A stretch of 6,633 bases of DNA from Oscillospiraceae bacterium. Lineage in GTDB: Bacteria > Bacillota > Clostridia > Oscillospirales > Oscillospiraceae. The stretch covers positions 1 through 6,633 of the forward strand of contig JAHHRT010000078.1 of assembly GCA_020025615.1 (NCBI GenBank). Reading direction: 5' to 3'. Positions 1 to 5,176 of the stretch are shown here, piece by piece. The notes beneath the pieces are model-generated. The model was not told the DNA's origin. It saw nothing but the letters and a program-made list of their open reading frames with translations, and did no database searches. The position numbers and the translations under genes were made by a program. Each line of letters begins with the position of its first letter. Within the stretch, counting starts at the first letter, position 1.

Positions 1-1
1 G

Positions 2-18
2 ATACCCCCCTGGGGTAT
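2..18. promoter_or_regulatory. CsoR/CstR-type operator, copy 2 (at the start site)
   Basis: This is an exact 17-bp copy of the operator at 28-44, with its centre 26 bp away. It overlaps the expected transcription start of the leftward promoter. Two identical sites in one promoter suggest two repressor oligomers bind, as known for several CsoR/CstR targets with tandem sites. The flanking G on one side and C on the other are shared, so the identity extends slightly beyond 17 bp. Confidence 0.75.
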
Positions 19-22
19 CTGT

Positions 23-52
23 ATTATATACCCCCCTGGGGTATCTTGTCAA
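23..52 (-). promoter_or_regulatory. Leftward sigma-A promoter for an off-window gene
   Basis: Read on the minus strand there is a perfect -35 box TTGACA (52-47) and a perfect -10 box TATAAT (28-23) separated by 18 bp. The start of transcription should fall near position 16, so the controlled gene lies beyond the left edge. It sits just downstream of the terminator of the TAXI gene, so it begins a new unit on the same strand. The spacer is almost filled by one palindromic operator and the expected start site by a second, so the promoter should be tightly repressed by default. The boxes are seen directly; the transcript is inferred. Confidence 0.85.
28..44. promoter_or_regulatory. CsoR/CstR-type operator, copy 1 (between -35 and -10)
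   Basis: The 17-bp sequence ATACCCCCCTGGGGTAT is an inverted repeat, ATACCCC and GGGGTAT around a 3-bp centre. This G/C-tract plus ATA/TAT form is what the CsoR family (copper CsoR, persulfide CstR, related FrmR/RcnR-like repressors) recognises in Firmicutes. It occupies the spacer of the leftward promoter and touches the -10 box, so bound repressor would block RNA polymerase. Which inducer is sensed (Cu(I), persulfide, other) cannot be told from the operator alone. Confidence 0.75.
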
Positions 53-63
53 TAGCATCTTAC

Positions 64-97
64 AAAAAATTTCCTGGGGAGTTTTTCTCCCCAGGAA
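64..97 (-). terminator. Intrinsic terminator of the TAXI gene
   Basis: Positions 71-81 (TTCCTGGGGAG) and 87-97 (CTCCCCAGGAA) form a perfect 11-bp stem with a 5-nt loop. On the minus strand the stem is followed by an ATTTTTT run (70-64). It lies 14 bp beyond the TAA stop of the minus-strand gene and insulates the CsoR-type promoter from read-through. Confidence 0.93.
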
Positions 98-110
98 CTC
101 AAATTATTTA

Positions 111-1061
111 TTACTGGACGGGAATTCCCTTCTCTTTGTAGTATCGGGCAGCGCCGGGATGGAAGGGGGCAGTCATGCCGGAAGTGGCGAATTCCAACGT
201 CAGTTCGGCGCCCATGCCGTGGGCTTCTTCAATGGTCTTCTGCTGTGCAAAGAGCGTCTTGGTGAGATTGTAGATGCTGTCTTCCGAAGCGGTGTCCGAA
301 GCGACCAGCACCGCCTTCACCGCCACCGTCTTCACTGCCTGCTCCTGCCCTGCATAGCTGTTTGCAGGGATAGTATATTCCGAATAGAAGGAGGAAGCGC
401 CCAGCAGCTTTCCTATGGTCACCACATCCAGGGGGACCAAATAGACCTGGGCATTGCGGAACGCCTCTGTCACCGCCGGCGTGGGCACGCCTGCCACCAC
501 AAAGGCCGCATCGATTTCTCCGTCGATCAGAGCCTGGGCACTGTCTGTATAGCCCGTATAGCTGGGCTGCAAATCGTTCACGGTCATGCTTGCAGCACCC
601 AGCACGTCCTTCACGGTAAAGAGCGCCCCGGAGCCCTTGGCGCCCACCGCCACCGGACGTCCCCGGAGATCATCGAGGGTTTGTATGGAAGGATCTCTGG
701 TGATGAGCTGGACCGGCTCGGCATAAAGCCCTGCCACCGCCCGGAAGCTGTCAATCCGTCCCTCCTTATCAAAGGCCCGCCGTCCCTGCCAGGCATAGGA
801 CATCACATCGGACTGTACCAGCCCCAGCTGATATTCCCCGGAATGAAGGCCCTGCAGGTTGGCTTTCGAGCCCTGGGTGGACACGGTGCTCACACTGATC
901 CCGCTGTCTGACAGGTTCTGCTTCAGCACCTCGCCATAGCTGTAATAAATACCGCCGGGGTCACCGGTTCCCATGGTCATTTTTTCCGTTGCCGATGCGC
1001 CGCAGCCCACCATACCAAGGGCCAGAACCGCCGCCAGCGCTGCCGAAAGGATCTTTTTCAT
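111..1061 (-). CDS. TAXI-family TRAP transporter solute-binding lipoprotein
   Basis: The 316-residue product is a periplasmic-type binding protein of the TAXI family, which captures an organic acid or amino-acid-like substrate for a TRAP transporter. It begins with a lipoprotein signal: KK, a hydrophobic stretch, then MVGC with Cys20 as the probable lipidated residue, which fits membrane anchoring in a Gram-positive cell. The family signature TGDPGGIYYSYG is at 32-43, followed by GLVQSD (80-85), VGAKGSG (139-145) and the C-terminal HPGAARYYKEKG (301-312). Length is normal for the family. The start is supported by a GGGAGAGGAAG purine-rich ribosome site just upstream and by the complete signal peptide. 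No TRAP membrane subunit (DctQ/DctM or a fused form) is encoded in the window, so its partner is elsewhere or off-window. The substrate cannot be predicted here. It has its own promoter and terminator and appears monocistronic. Confidence 0.94.
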   Translation of the reverse strand: MKKILSAALAAVLALGMVGCGASATEKMTMGTGDPGGIYYSYGEVLKQNLSDSGISVSTVSTQGSKANLQGLHSGEYQLGLVQSDVMSYAWQGRRAFDKEGRIDSFRAVAGLYAEPVQLITRDPSIQTLDDLRGRPVAVGAKGSGALFTVKDVLGAASMTVNDLQPSYTGYTDSAQALIDGEIDAAFVVAGVPTPAVTEAFRNAQVYLVPLDVVTIGKLLGASSFYSEYTIPANSYAGQEQAVKTVAVKAVLVASDTASEDSIYNLTKTLFAQQKTIEEAHGMGAELTLEFATSGMTAPFHPGAARYYKEKGIPVQ

Positions 1062-1105
1062 ATGCGCTCTTCCTCTCCCGTTTGGTATACATAATTCCTA
1101 CGGTC

Positions 1106-1134
1106 ATTATACATAGTGGATTGGCATTATGCAA
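1106..1134 (-). promoter_or_regulatory. Promoter of the TAXI lipoprotein gene
   Basis: On the minus strand, TTGCAT (1134-1129) and a perfect TATAAT (1111-1106) are separated by exactly 17 bp. Transcription should start near 1099, giving a leader of about 38 nt before the ATG at 1061. No operator-like palindrome overlaps it. Confidence 0.75.
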
Positions 1135-1435
1135 GCTTAGGCATCGACTTTATTTTTATATTTATCAACTTTTTCTACATTGTTCTAAAATTTTATCCAG
1201 TTTTTTCCAAAATTTGGCTGTGACGTTCTCCCAGCACCGCCGAGTTGGTTTACATATCACAGAGTGACATTTCCGTCTGATTATCCCTGTATCACCACGC
1301 TTTTCCAGAGATACCGCCCCGGAGAACCGTCCGAAAAATCGAAGTACTCCCGCCGTCTTTTTATTTTTGCAAGTTTCAATTTCAAAACTTGCATAATTTA
1401 CCAAATACATCCAGCTTGAAAATCGTCATTTCTCC
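1135..1435. other. Intergenic stretch, no supported gene
   Basis: About 300 bp lie between the TAXI promoter and the MATE promoter. An 81-codon minus-strand reading frame (1410-1165) exists, but it has no ribosome site, no recognisable motif and a composition (many K, R, C, W) unlike the neighbouring genes. I see no tRNA, riboswitch core or terminator here. The only structured element is the palindrome at 1368-1393, listed separately. Confidence 0.6.
1368..1393. promoter_or_regulatory. Operator-like palindrome upstream of the MATE gene
   Basis: TGCAAGTTT (1368-1376) and AAACTTGCA (1385-1393) form a perfect 9-bp inverted repeat around an 8-bp AT-rich centre. Size and symmetry suit a dimeric helix-turn-helix repressor such as a MarR- or TetR-type protein, families that often control MATE pumps. 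It lies about 45 bp upstream of the MATE -35 box, so activation or DNA looping is as likely as direct blocking. No regulator gene is in the window. The repeat is seen; its function is inferred. Confidence 0.4.
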
Positions 1436-1437
1436 GA

Positions 1438-1466
1438 TTTACAGTTCAGCAAAACAGGAGTATAAT
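1438..1466 (+). promoter_or_regulatory. Promoter of the MATE gene
   Basis: TTTACA (1438-1443) and a perfect TATAAT (1461-1466) are separated by 17 bp. Transcription should begin near 1473, giving a leader of under 30 nt that carries the AGGAG ribosome site at 1486-1490. Confidence 0.8.
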
Positions 1467-1500
1467 AGCCCGCAGAAATAAAAAAAGGAGAGAAAAGTGT

Positions 1501-2841
1501 ATGAATCAAGATTTAACCGTTGGAAAGCCCAGCAGCGTACTTTGGAAATTCTGTCTCCCCCTCTTTGGCAGCATTGTTTTCCAGCAGCTCTATAACATCG
1601 CAGACAGCTTAGTAGCCGGTAAGTTCATCGGTGAGCAGGCTCTGGCTGCTGTCGGCAACGGCTACGAAGTCACCTTGCTGTTTATCGCCGTAGCCTTTGG
1701 CTGCAACATCGGCTGCAGCGTTGTCACCGCGCAGAAGTTCGGTGCCCATCAGTACGCTGAGGCCCGAACCACAGTCTACACCACTTTAATTGCCTCCGGC
1801 GTCATCTGCCTGGTGCTGATGCTGGGCGGATTCCTGGGGCTGGACGGCCTGCTTCGACTGATTCACACTCCTGAGGATGTGTTTGCAGACTCCCGGTGCT
1901 ACCTGGACATCTACATTCTCAGCCTCCCCTTCGTATTCTATTATAATGTAGCCACCGGCATCTTCTCCGCTCTGGGCGATTCCAAGACGCCCTTCTATCT
2001 GCTGGTTGCCTCCTCTCTGTCCAATATCTTCGCAGATATTCTCTTTGTCACTGCCTTCCACATGGGCGTGGACGGTGTGGCATGGGCTACCCTCATCTGC
2101 CAGGGTGTCAGCTGTCTGGCTTCTCTCTGGCTGGTCCGCAAAAGAGTGCACTCCATCCCCGCAGAAGGAAAGGTTCCCCTGTTCTCCTGGAAGCTTCTGG
2201 GCTCTATCTCTGTGGTTGCCATCCCCAGTATGCTCCAGCAGAGCTTCATCTCCATCGGCAACATGATGATTCAGTCCATCATCAACACCTTCGGCTCCGG
2301 TATCATGGCTGGCTATTCCGGCGCCATCAAGCTCAACAACCTGGTTGTCACTGCCTTTACCACCCTGGGCAACGGTATCTCCAACTACACCGCCCAGAAC
2401 CTGGGCGCAGACAAGCCCGACCGAATCCGGGAAGGCTTCAAGAGCGGTGTGCTTCTGGTGGCCTCTCTGTGCATCCCCCTGTCTCTCCTCTACTTCTTCC
2501 TGGGCAATAAGCTCATGTACCTGTTCGTGGAAAATCCCACCGGTCAGGCTCTGGCTTCCGGCACCCTGTTCTTGAAGATCGTAGCTCCCTTCTATATTGT
2601 GGTCGCTGTCAAGCTGGTGAGCGACGGTATTCTCCGGGGTTCCGGTCAGATGAAGCGGTTTATGATTGCCACCTTTGCCGACCTGATTCTCCGGGTCGTC
2701 CTGGCAAAGGTTCTCTCCACCGTCATGGCAAGCAGCGTGGGTATCTGGCTGTCCTGGCCCATCGGCTGGGTGGTCGGTTCTATTCTCTCCCTCTTCTTCT
2801 ACATCAAGAGCCCCTGGAACAAGCATCCCGCAGAAAACTAA
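1501..2841 (+). CDS. MATE family multidrug/cation-coupled efflux transporter
   Basis: The 446-residue polytopic membrane protein has the length and twofold internal repeat of the MATE family, which exports drugs, cationic organic compounds or metabolites using a Na+ or H+ gradient. The N-lobe opens with KFCLPLFGSIVFQQLYNIAD (17-36), including the conserved Asp35 in the first membrane segment. The C-lobe repeats this pattern at about 233-290 (VAIPSMLQQSFISIGNMM, then AGYSGAIKLNNLV). ALGDSKTPF (157-165) and FADLILRVV (392-400) are typical family segments, and about 12 hydrophobic helices can be counted. The ATG is preceded by AGGAG with a 10-nt gap. It most resembles the MepA/DinF-like Firmicutes members, but the substrate cannot be assigned. 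It has its own promoter and probably ends at the hairpin at 2903-2937. Confidence 0.95.
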   Translation: MNQDLTVGKPSSVLWKFCLPLFGSIVFQQLYNIADSLVAGKFIGEQALAAVGNGYEVTLLFIAVAFGCNIGCSVVTAQKFGAHQYAEARTTVYTTLIASGVICLVLMLGGFLGLDGLLRLIHTPEDVFADSRCYLDIYILSLPFVFYYNVATGIFSALGDSKTPFYLLVASSLSNIFADILFVTAFHMGVDGVAWATLICQGVSCLASLWLVRKRVHSIPAEGKVPLFSWKLLGSISVVAIPSMLQQSFISIGNMMIQSIINTFGSGIMAGYSGAIKLNNLVVTAFTTLGNGISNYTAQNLGADKPDRIREGFKSGVLLVASLCIPLSLLYFFLGNKLMYLFVENPTGQALASGTLFLKIVAPFYIVVAVKLVSDGILRGSGQMKRFMIATFADLILRVVLAKVLSTVMASSVGIWLSWPIGWVVGSILSLFFYIKSPWNKHPAEN

Positions 2842-2902
2842 CACAATCCCCCTGTGTGGCTTCAAGCGGTTGAAAAGGTTTCACCGTGTCCAAAGGGTAT
2901 CA

Positions 2903-2945
2903 AGCAGCTGTAAGCGGCATCACCGCTTACAGCTGCTAAAATTTT
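2903..2945 (+). terminator. Probable terminator of the MATE gene (15-bp perfect hairpin)
   Basis: Positions 2903-2917 and 2923-2937 are perfectly complementary over 15 bp with a 5-nt CATCA loop. AAAATTTT follows (2938-2945). The stem is unusually long for a terminator and the U-run is only four residues and preceded by A's, so termination may be partial. It begins about 60 bp after the MATE stop codon. A dispersed palindromic repeat is the alternative reading. Confidence 0.6.
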
Positions 2946-3102
2946 GCCGCTTCAGCGGCAAATAAAGTCGAAATCATTTTCCACGGGGGCGTGTACCTCA
3001 TGGAAAATACAGCTCGACCTGACCTGCAAAAGTTTGGCGGAAAGCCCCGAAGGGGATTTTCGCCGGTCTCTCCCCCGGTGCACGCACCGGGGGATTTTTC
3101 GA
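2943..3102 (+). ncRNA. Candidate structured leader or small RNA, class not recognised
   Basis: Several nested stems follow one another on the plus strand: TTTGCCGC/GCGGCAAA (2943-2950/2955-2962, 4-nt loop); ATTTTCCA/TGGAAAAT (2976-2983/3001-3008), with a short inner GGGG/CCTC helix; GGCGGAAA/TTTTCGCC (3036-3043/3057-3064), continued after one G-A mismatch by CCCC/GGGG on a GAA loop; then a GC-rich terminator stem at 3072-3093. GACC (3021-3024) can also pair with GGTC (3065-3068) around the third stem. TCGAAA (2968-2973) could pair with TTTCGA (3097-3102), which would close the whole domain and tie up the terminator's U-run. The array sits directly before the SLH-protein gene and ends in a terminator, as an attenuating leader or a stand-alone small RNA would. 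I do not recognise a known riboswitch consensus, and no strong promoter is visible just upstream. Stems are seen; the RNA is inferred. Confidence 0.4.
3072..3099 (+). terminator. Intrinsic terminator ahead of the SLH-protein gene
   Basis: CCCCCGGTG (3072-3080) and CACCGGGGG (3085-3093) form a perfect 9-bp GC-rich stem with a 4-nt loop, followed by ATTTTT (3094-3099). It lies 74 bp before the start codon of the SLH protein, so transcription from upstream must read through it or that gene needs a promoter inside 3100-3172, where none is clear. This suggests attenuation, or the 3' end of a small RNA. Confidence 0.8.
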
Positions 3103-3135
3103 TCTGTTCTGAATAAAATTGGAAGGACAGGCAAA

Positions 3136-3169
3136 CAATACCTGGGAAGAAATTCTTTAGGAGGTATTG
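3136..3169 (+). promoter_or_regulatory. Stem hiding the ribosome site of the SLH-protein gene
   Basis: CAATACCT (3136-3143) is perfectly complementary to AGGTATTG (3162-3169). The second arm includes the last four bases of the AGGAGGT ribosome site (3159-3165), which is 8 nt from the ATG at 3173. A short inner AAG/CTT pairing is possible. If formed, the stem would lower translation until opened by a ligand, protein, RNA or temperature. The complementarity is direct; the regulation is inferred. Confidence 0.5.
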
Positions 3170-3172
3170 TAA

Positions 3173-4327
3173 ATGAAAGCCCATTTCTTTCGGTTTCTGT
3201 CTGCGGTTTTCTTTGTTATGGCCCTGATGGGCAACGTCTATGCCCAGGAGCCGGACAGCGAATTCTGTTTTGCGGCAGAGGATTTCCCGGAAGCCATCAC
3301 CGGGGTCTGTCTCACGGAGCTGCCCCAGTCCGAGGAAGGTGTCCTGATGCTGGGAGACCGTGTTCTCCGGGCAGGGGATATTCTCACAGCGGACCAGGCC
3401 GTCCAGATGACCTTCGTTCCCACGCCCGCCCAGAAGGATCGGGTTGTAGAGGTCAGCTATCTGCCCATCTTTGACAACCATGTAGCAGCCGTCCAGACCG
3501 CCATCCTCTCCATCGCCGGGAAGGAGGATCTTCCCCCCATTGCCGAGGACTCCGCCGGAGAAACCTATAAAAATCTCCCCAACACCGGGAAGCTCAAGGT
3601 AACGGACCCGGAGGGCCAGGCCCTCACCTTTACGATTCCCCGCCAGCCCCGCCGCGGCACGGTGGAAATCGCCGAGGACGGCAGCTTCACCTACACGCCC
3701 AAGAAGAACAAAGTCGGCATCGACTCCTTCACCTACACCGCCGCAGACCCTGCGGGAAACGTCTCCCGGGAAGCCACCGTCACCATGACCATTTTGAAGC
3801 CCTCAGATGCGCCCCAGTACGCCGACACCGCCGGGCAGTCCTATCGCTTTGCCGCTGAGTGGATGAAAAATACAGGAATCTTCGTGGGAGAGACCATGAA
3901 TGGCACCCCCTGTTTTCACCCGGAAAAGCCTGTGACCCGTGGGGAATTTCTCACCATGCTGGTAAAGTCCCTGGAGATTCCCACCCAGGAGGAGCTGACC
4001 GTTACCGGCTACACCGACGAAATTCCCGGCTGGCTGCGCCCCTACCTCACCGCTGCCATCCGTTCCGGGATCACCGCAGGGCTGCCGAACCAGACCGTGT
4101 TCGGTGCCGATGAGCCCATTCCCGGAGCGGAAGCCGCAGTGATGCTCCAGAACGTTCTGAAGCTGGAGCCTGTCTCCCAGGAGGATGCGCAGACCGTTCC
4201 CGCCTGGGCAGGTCCTGCCCTGTCTGCCTTGGAGGCAGCAGGAATCCCCCTCGCTGAGGAGGAGCCCCTCACCCGTGGGCAGGCCGCAGAAATTCTCTAT
4301 ACCGCCCACCAAATGAAGCTGTCTTAA
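3173..4327 (+). CDS. Exported SLH-domain protein with two Ig/cadherin-like modules
   Basis: The 384-residue product starts with a signal peptide (basic KAHFFRF, hydrophobic core, probable cleavage after NVYA at residue 24). Residues about 30-113 look like a degenerate cadherin/Ig-like repeat (ITGVCLTELP, GVLMLGDRVLRAGDILTADQ, MTFVP). Residues about 122-207 match the Big_9/tandem-95 pattern well: TDPEGQALTFTI, RGTVEIAEDGSFTYTP and DSFTYTAADPAGN. Three SLH repeats follow at about 221-270, 279-332 and 342-382, with typical VTRGEFLTML and LTRGQAAEIL segments. SLH repeats bind pyruvylated cell-wall polymers, so the protein is probably held non-covalently on the cell surface. No catalytic motif is seen, so an S-layer-like, adhesive or scaffold role is inferred. 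The ATG has an 8-nt-spaced AGGAGG. It ends at the terminator at 4336-4373. The name rests on motifs rather than a close known homologue. Confidence 0.88.
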   Translation: MKAHFFRFLSAVFFVMALMGNVYAQEPDSEFCFAAEDFPEAITGVCLTELPQSEEGVLMLGDRVLRAGDILTADQAVQMTFVPTPAQKDRVVEVSYLPIFDNHVAAVQTAILSIAGKEDLPPIAEDSAGETYKNLPNTGKLKVTDPEGQALTFTIPRQPRRGTVEIAEDGSFTYTPKKNKVGIDSFTYTAADPAGNVSREATVTMTILKPSDAPQYADTAGQSYRFAAEWMKNTGIFVGETMNGTPCFHPEKPVTRGEFLTMLVKSLEIPTQEELTVTGYTDEIPGWLRPYLTAAIRSGITAGLPNQTVFGADEPIPGAEAAVMLQNVLKLEPVSQEDAQTVPAWAGPALSALEAAGIPLAEEEPLTRGQAAEILYTAHQMKLS

Positions 4328-4335
4328 ACGAAAAC

Positions 4336-4373
4336 GTCCCGACTTCCTGTTATTCGGAAGTCGGGACATTTTT
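4336..4373 (+). terminator. Terminator between the converging SLH gene and thiT
   Basis: GTCCCGACTTCC (4336-4347) and GGAAGTCGGGAC (4356-4367) form a perfect 12-bp stem with an 8-nt loop, followed by ATTTTT on the plus strand. It starts 9 bp after the SLH-gene stop. On the minus strand the stem is followed by GTTTTCGTTT, so it can also serve thiT, whose stop is only 13 bp away. It is therefore probably bidirectional, stronger on plus. Confidence 0.9.
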
Positions 4374-4385
4374 AGAAGGTATTTT

Positions 4386-4952
4386 TTACTTTTTCAGGTC
4401 GTCGCCTGCAAAGTATTTCTTAAGGGGTACATACAGCACACCGGCAATCAGCAGGGCCAGCAGCATATTGGGCAGCATATACATTCCGTTGTAGGCCAGA
4501 GAGTAAAGAGCTGCATTGTCGAAGGTGCCCAGCAGGGGCAGAGTGGTGGGCTCCGTAATCCGATAGACGGTGACACCGGAGATATAGTGTACAGCAAAGC
4601 GGGCGGCACAGCCAATCACAGTGCCCGGGAAGATACCCCAGGCCTTGCCCTTAAACAGACCAGCCAGGCCGAGAGGGGTGAAGGCCAGCAGGTAGTCCAG
4701 CAGCATGGACTGCCAGCCCCAGGCGTAAGCACCGTCAAAAACCAGCTGCAGCAGACCGAAGACAAAGCCGGCACCCAGGCCTCTCCACAGGCCGAAGCGA
4801 AGGGCATAGAGGAGAATGGGGAACATTGCAGGGGTAAGAGAGCCGCCGGCGGGCAGCTCGTAGAGCTTCACGAAGCTCAGAACGAAGGCCAGAGCCACCA
4901 TGATGGCGCCTTCCGTGAGGGCGCGCATCTTCTTATGGGTATTGTTTTCCAT
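4386..4952 (-). CDS. thiT: Thiamine-specific ECF transporter substrate-binding subunit ThiT
   Basis: The 188-residue membrane protein is the S-component that captures thiamine for an energy-coupling-factor (ECF) transporter, working with EcfT and two EcfA ATPases normally encoded elsewhere. Six hydrophobic segments are visible. Family blocks include LPAGGSLTPAMFPILLYALR (33-52), GLLQLVFDGAYAWGWQSMLLDY (66-87, read here as two parts around G74) and HYISGV (122-127) with SLAYNGMYMLPN (151-162); His122, Tyr154 and Asn155 are the likely thiamine-site residues by analogy with known ThiT. Length matches the family (about 180-190). The frame is open 27 codons further upstream, but that extension runs through the leader terminator. 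The ATG at 4952 has GGAGG at a 7-nt gap, so it is the true start. The TPP riboswitch directly upstream gives independent support. Expression should fall when thiamine pyrophosphate is plentiful. Confidence 0.96.
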   Translation of the reverse strand: MENNTHKKMRALTEGAIMVALAFVLSFVKLYELPAGGSLTPAMFPILLYALRFGLWRGLGAGFVFGLLQLVFDGAYAWGWQSMLLDYLLAFTPLGLAGLFKGKAWGIFPGTVIGCAARFAVHYISGVTVYRITEPTTLPLLGTFDNAALYSLAYNGMYMLPNMLLALLIAGVLYVPLKKYFAGDDLKK

Positions 4953-4964
4953 GGGAAAACCTCC

Positions 4965-5012
4965 AAAATAAAAAGTATCGCATTGCAAACCCGTCAAGGT
5001 GCAATGCGATAC
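4965..5012 (-). terminator. Riboswitch-controlled terminator before thiT
   Basis: On the minus strand GTATCGCATTGCA (5012-5000) and TGCAATGCGATAC (4987-4975) form a perfect 13-bp stem with a 12-nt loop, followed by TTTTTATTTT (4974-4965). The U-run ends right at the GGAGG ribosome site of thiT, so termination here leaves no thiT message. Its 5' arm is shared with the competing hairpin at 5003-5026. Confidence 0.93.
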
Positions 5013-5026
5013 GATGGTATCCCATT
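5003..5026 (-). promoter_or_regulatory. Antiterminator hairpin of the thiT riboswitch
   Basis: On the minus strand AATGGGATAC (5026-5017) pairs with GTATCGCATT (5012-5003) at 9 of 10 positions around a 4-nt loop. The second arm is most of the terminator's 5' arm, so the two hairpins exclude each other. Without ligand this hairpin should form first and allow thiT transcription. An extended aptamer P1 (AGTCTTC side with GAAAGA, possibly continuing into AAAT at 5027-5024) could break it when TPP is bound. The pairing is seen; the switching is inferred. Confidence 0.65.
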
Positions 5027-5036
5027 TGTGCATCTT

Positions 5037-5122
5037 TCCCTACGACGGCACTGACCGTATCAGGTTCGCGGGTCTGAGCACCATAGCTCACTCTCAGCCG
5101 GATGATTTCGGCTCCCCGAAGA
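5037..5122 (-). promoter_or_regulatory. TPP riboswitch (THI box) aptamer
   Basis: The minus strand shows the conserved THI-box blocks in order: GGGGAGCC with its partner GGCTGAGAG (about 5117-5091), a GAGC/GCTC P3 hairpin, ACCC (5073-5070), GAACCTGAT (5067-5059), and CGG-TGCCG with CGTAGGGA closing the P4/P5 arm (about 5056-5037). The CUGAGA and GAACCUGAU sequences bind the pyrimidine and pyrophosphate parts of TPP in known structures. It lies between a consensus promoter and a terminator in front of thiT, so it is a transcription-termination OFF switch. Confidence 0.96.
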
Positions 5123-5147
5123 CTAAATTTGTTTTGCGATCTTTTAT

Positions 5148-5176
5148 ATTATAGTACGGCTGTCGAAGCTTGTCAA
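5148..5176 (-). promoter_or_regulatory. Consensus sigma-A promoter of the thiT leader
   Basis: On the minus strand TTGACA (5176-5171) and TATAAT (5153-5148) are both perfect and separated by 17 bp. The TGA stop codon of the HIT gene (5175-5173) lies inside the -35 box. Transcription should begin near 5141, about 20 nt before the TPP aptamer. Such a strong promoter suits a system whose output is set by termination. Confidence 0.9.

Noticed and set aside
159..911. 250-codon plus-strand frame opposite the TAXI gene
   Set aside because: His- and Arg-rich product without motifs, antisense to a gene with complete family signatures.
1165..1410. 81-codon minus-strand frame between the TAXI and MATE genes
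   Set aside because: No ribosome site, no recognisable motif, residue composition unlike real neighbours, and it contains the operator-like palindrome.
1786..2865. 359-codon minus-strand frame opposite the MATE gene
   Set aside because: It is the mirror of a clear membrane-protein gene, and its D/Q/G/H-rich product has no hydrophobic or domain pattern.
2968..3102. 6S RNA, SRP RNA or a known riboswitch in the SLH leader
   Set aside because: No long bulged duplex as in 6S, no SRP apical GGAA/AGCA motif, and none of the riboswitch core sequences I know are present.
2936..3481. Reading frames of 176-181 codons on both strands across the structured leader
   Set aside because: They cross strong hairpins and a terminator and overlap the signal-peptide region of the SLH gene; neither has a motif or ribosome site.
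4386..5033. Longer 215-residue version of ThiT starting at 5033
   Set aside because: The extra 27 codons run through the antiterminator and terminator hairpins of the riboswitch; the ATG at 4952 has a good GGAGG site and the family's usual N-terminus.
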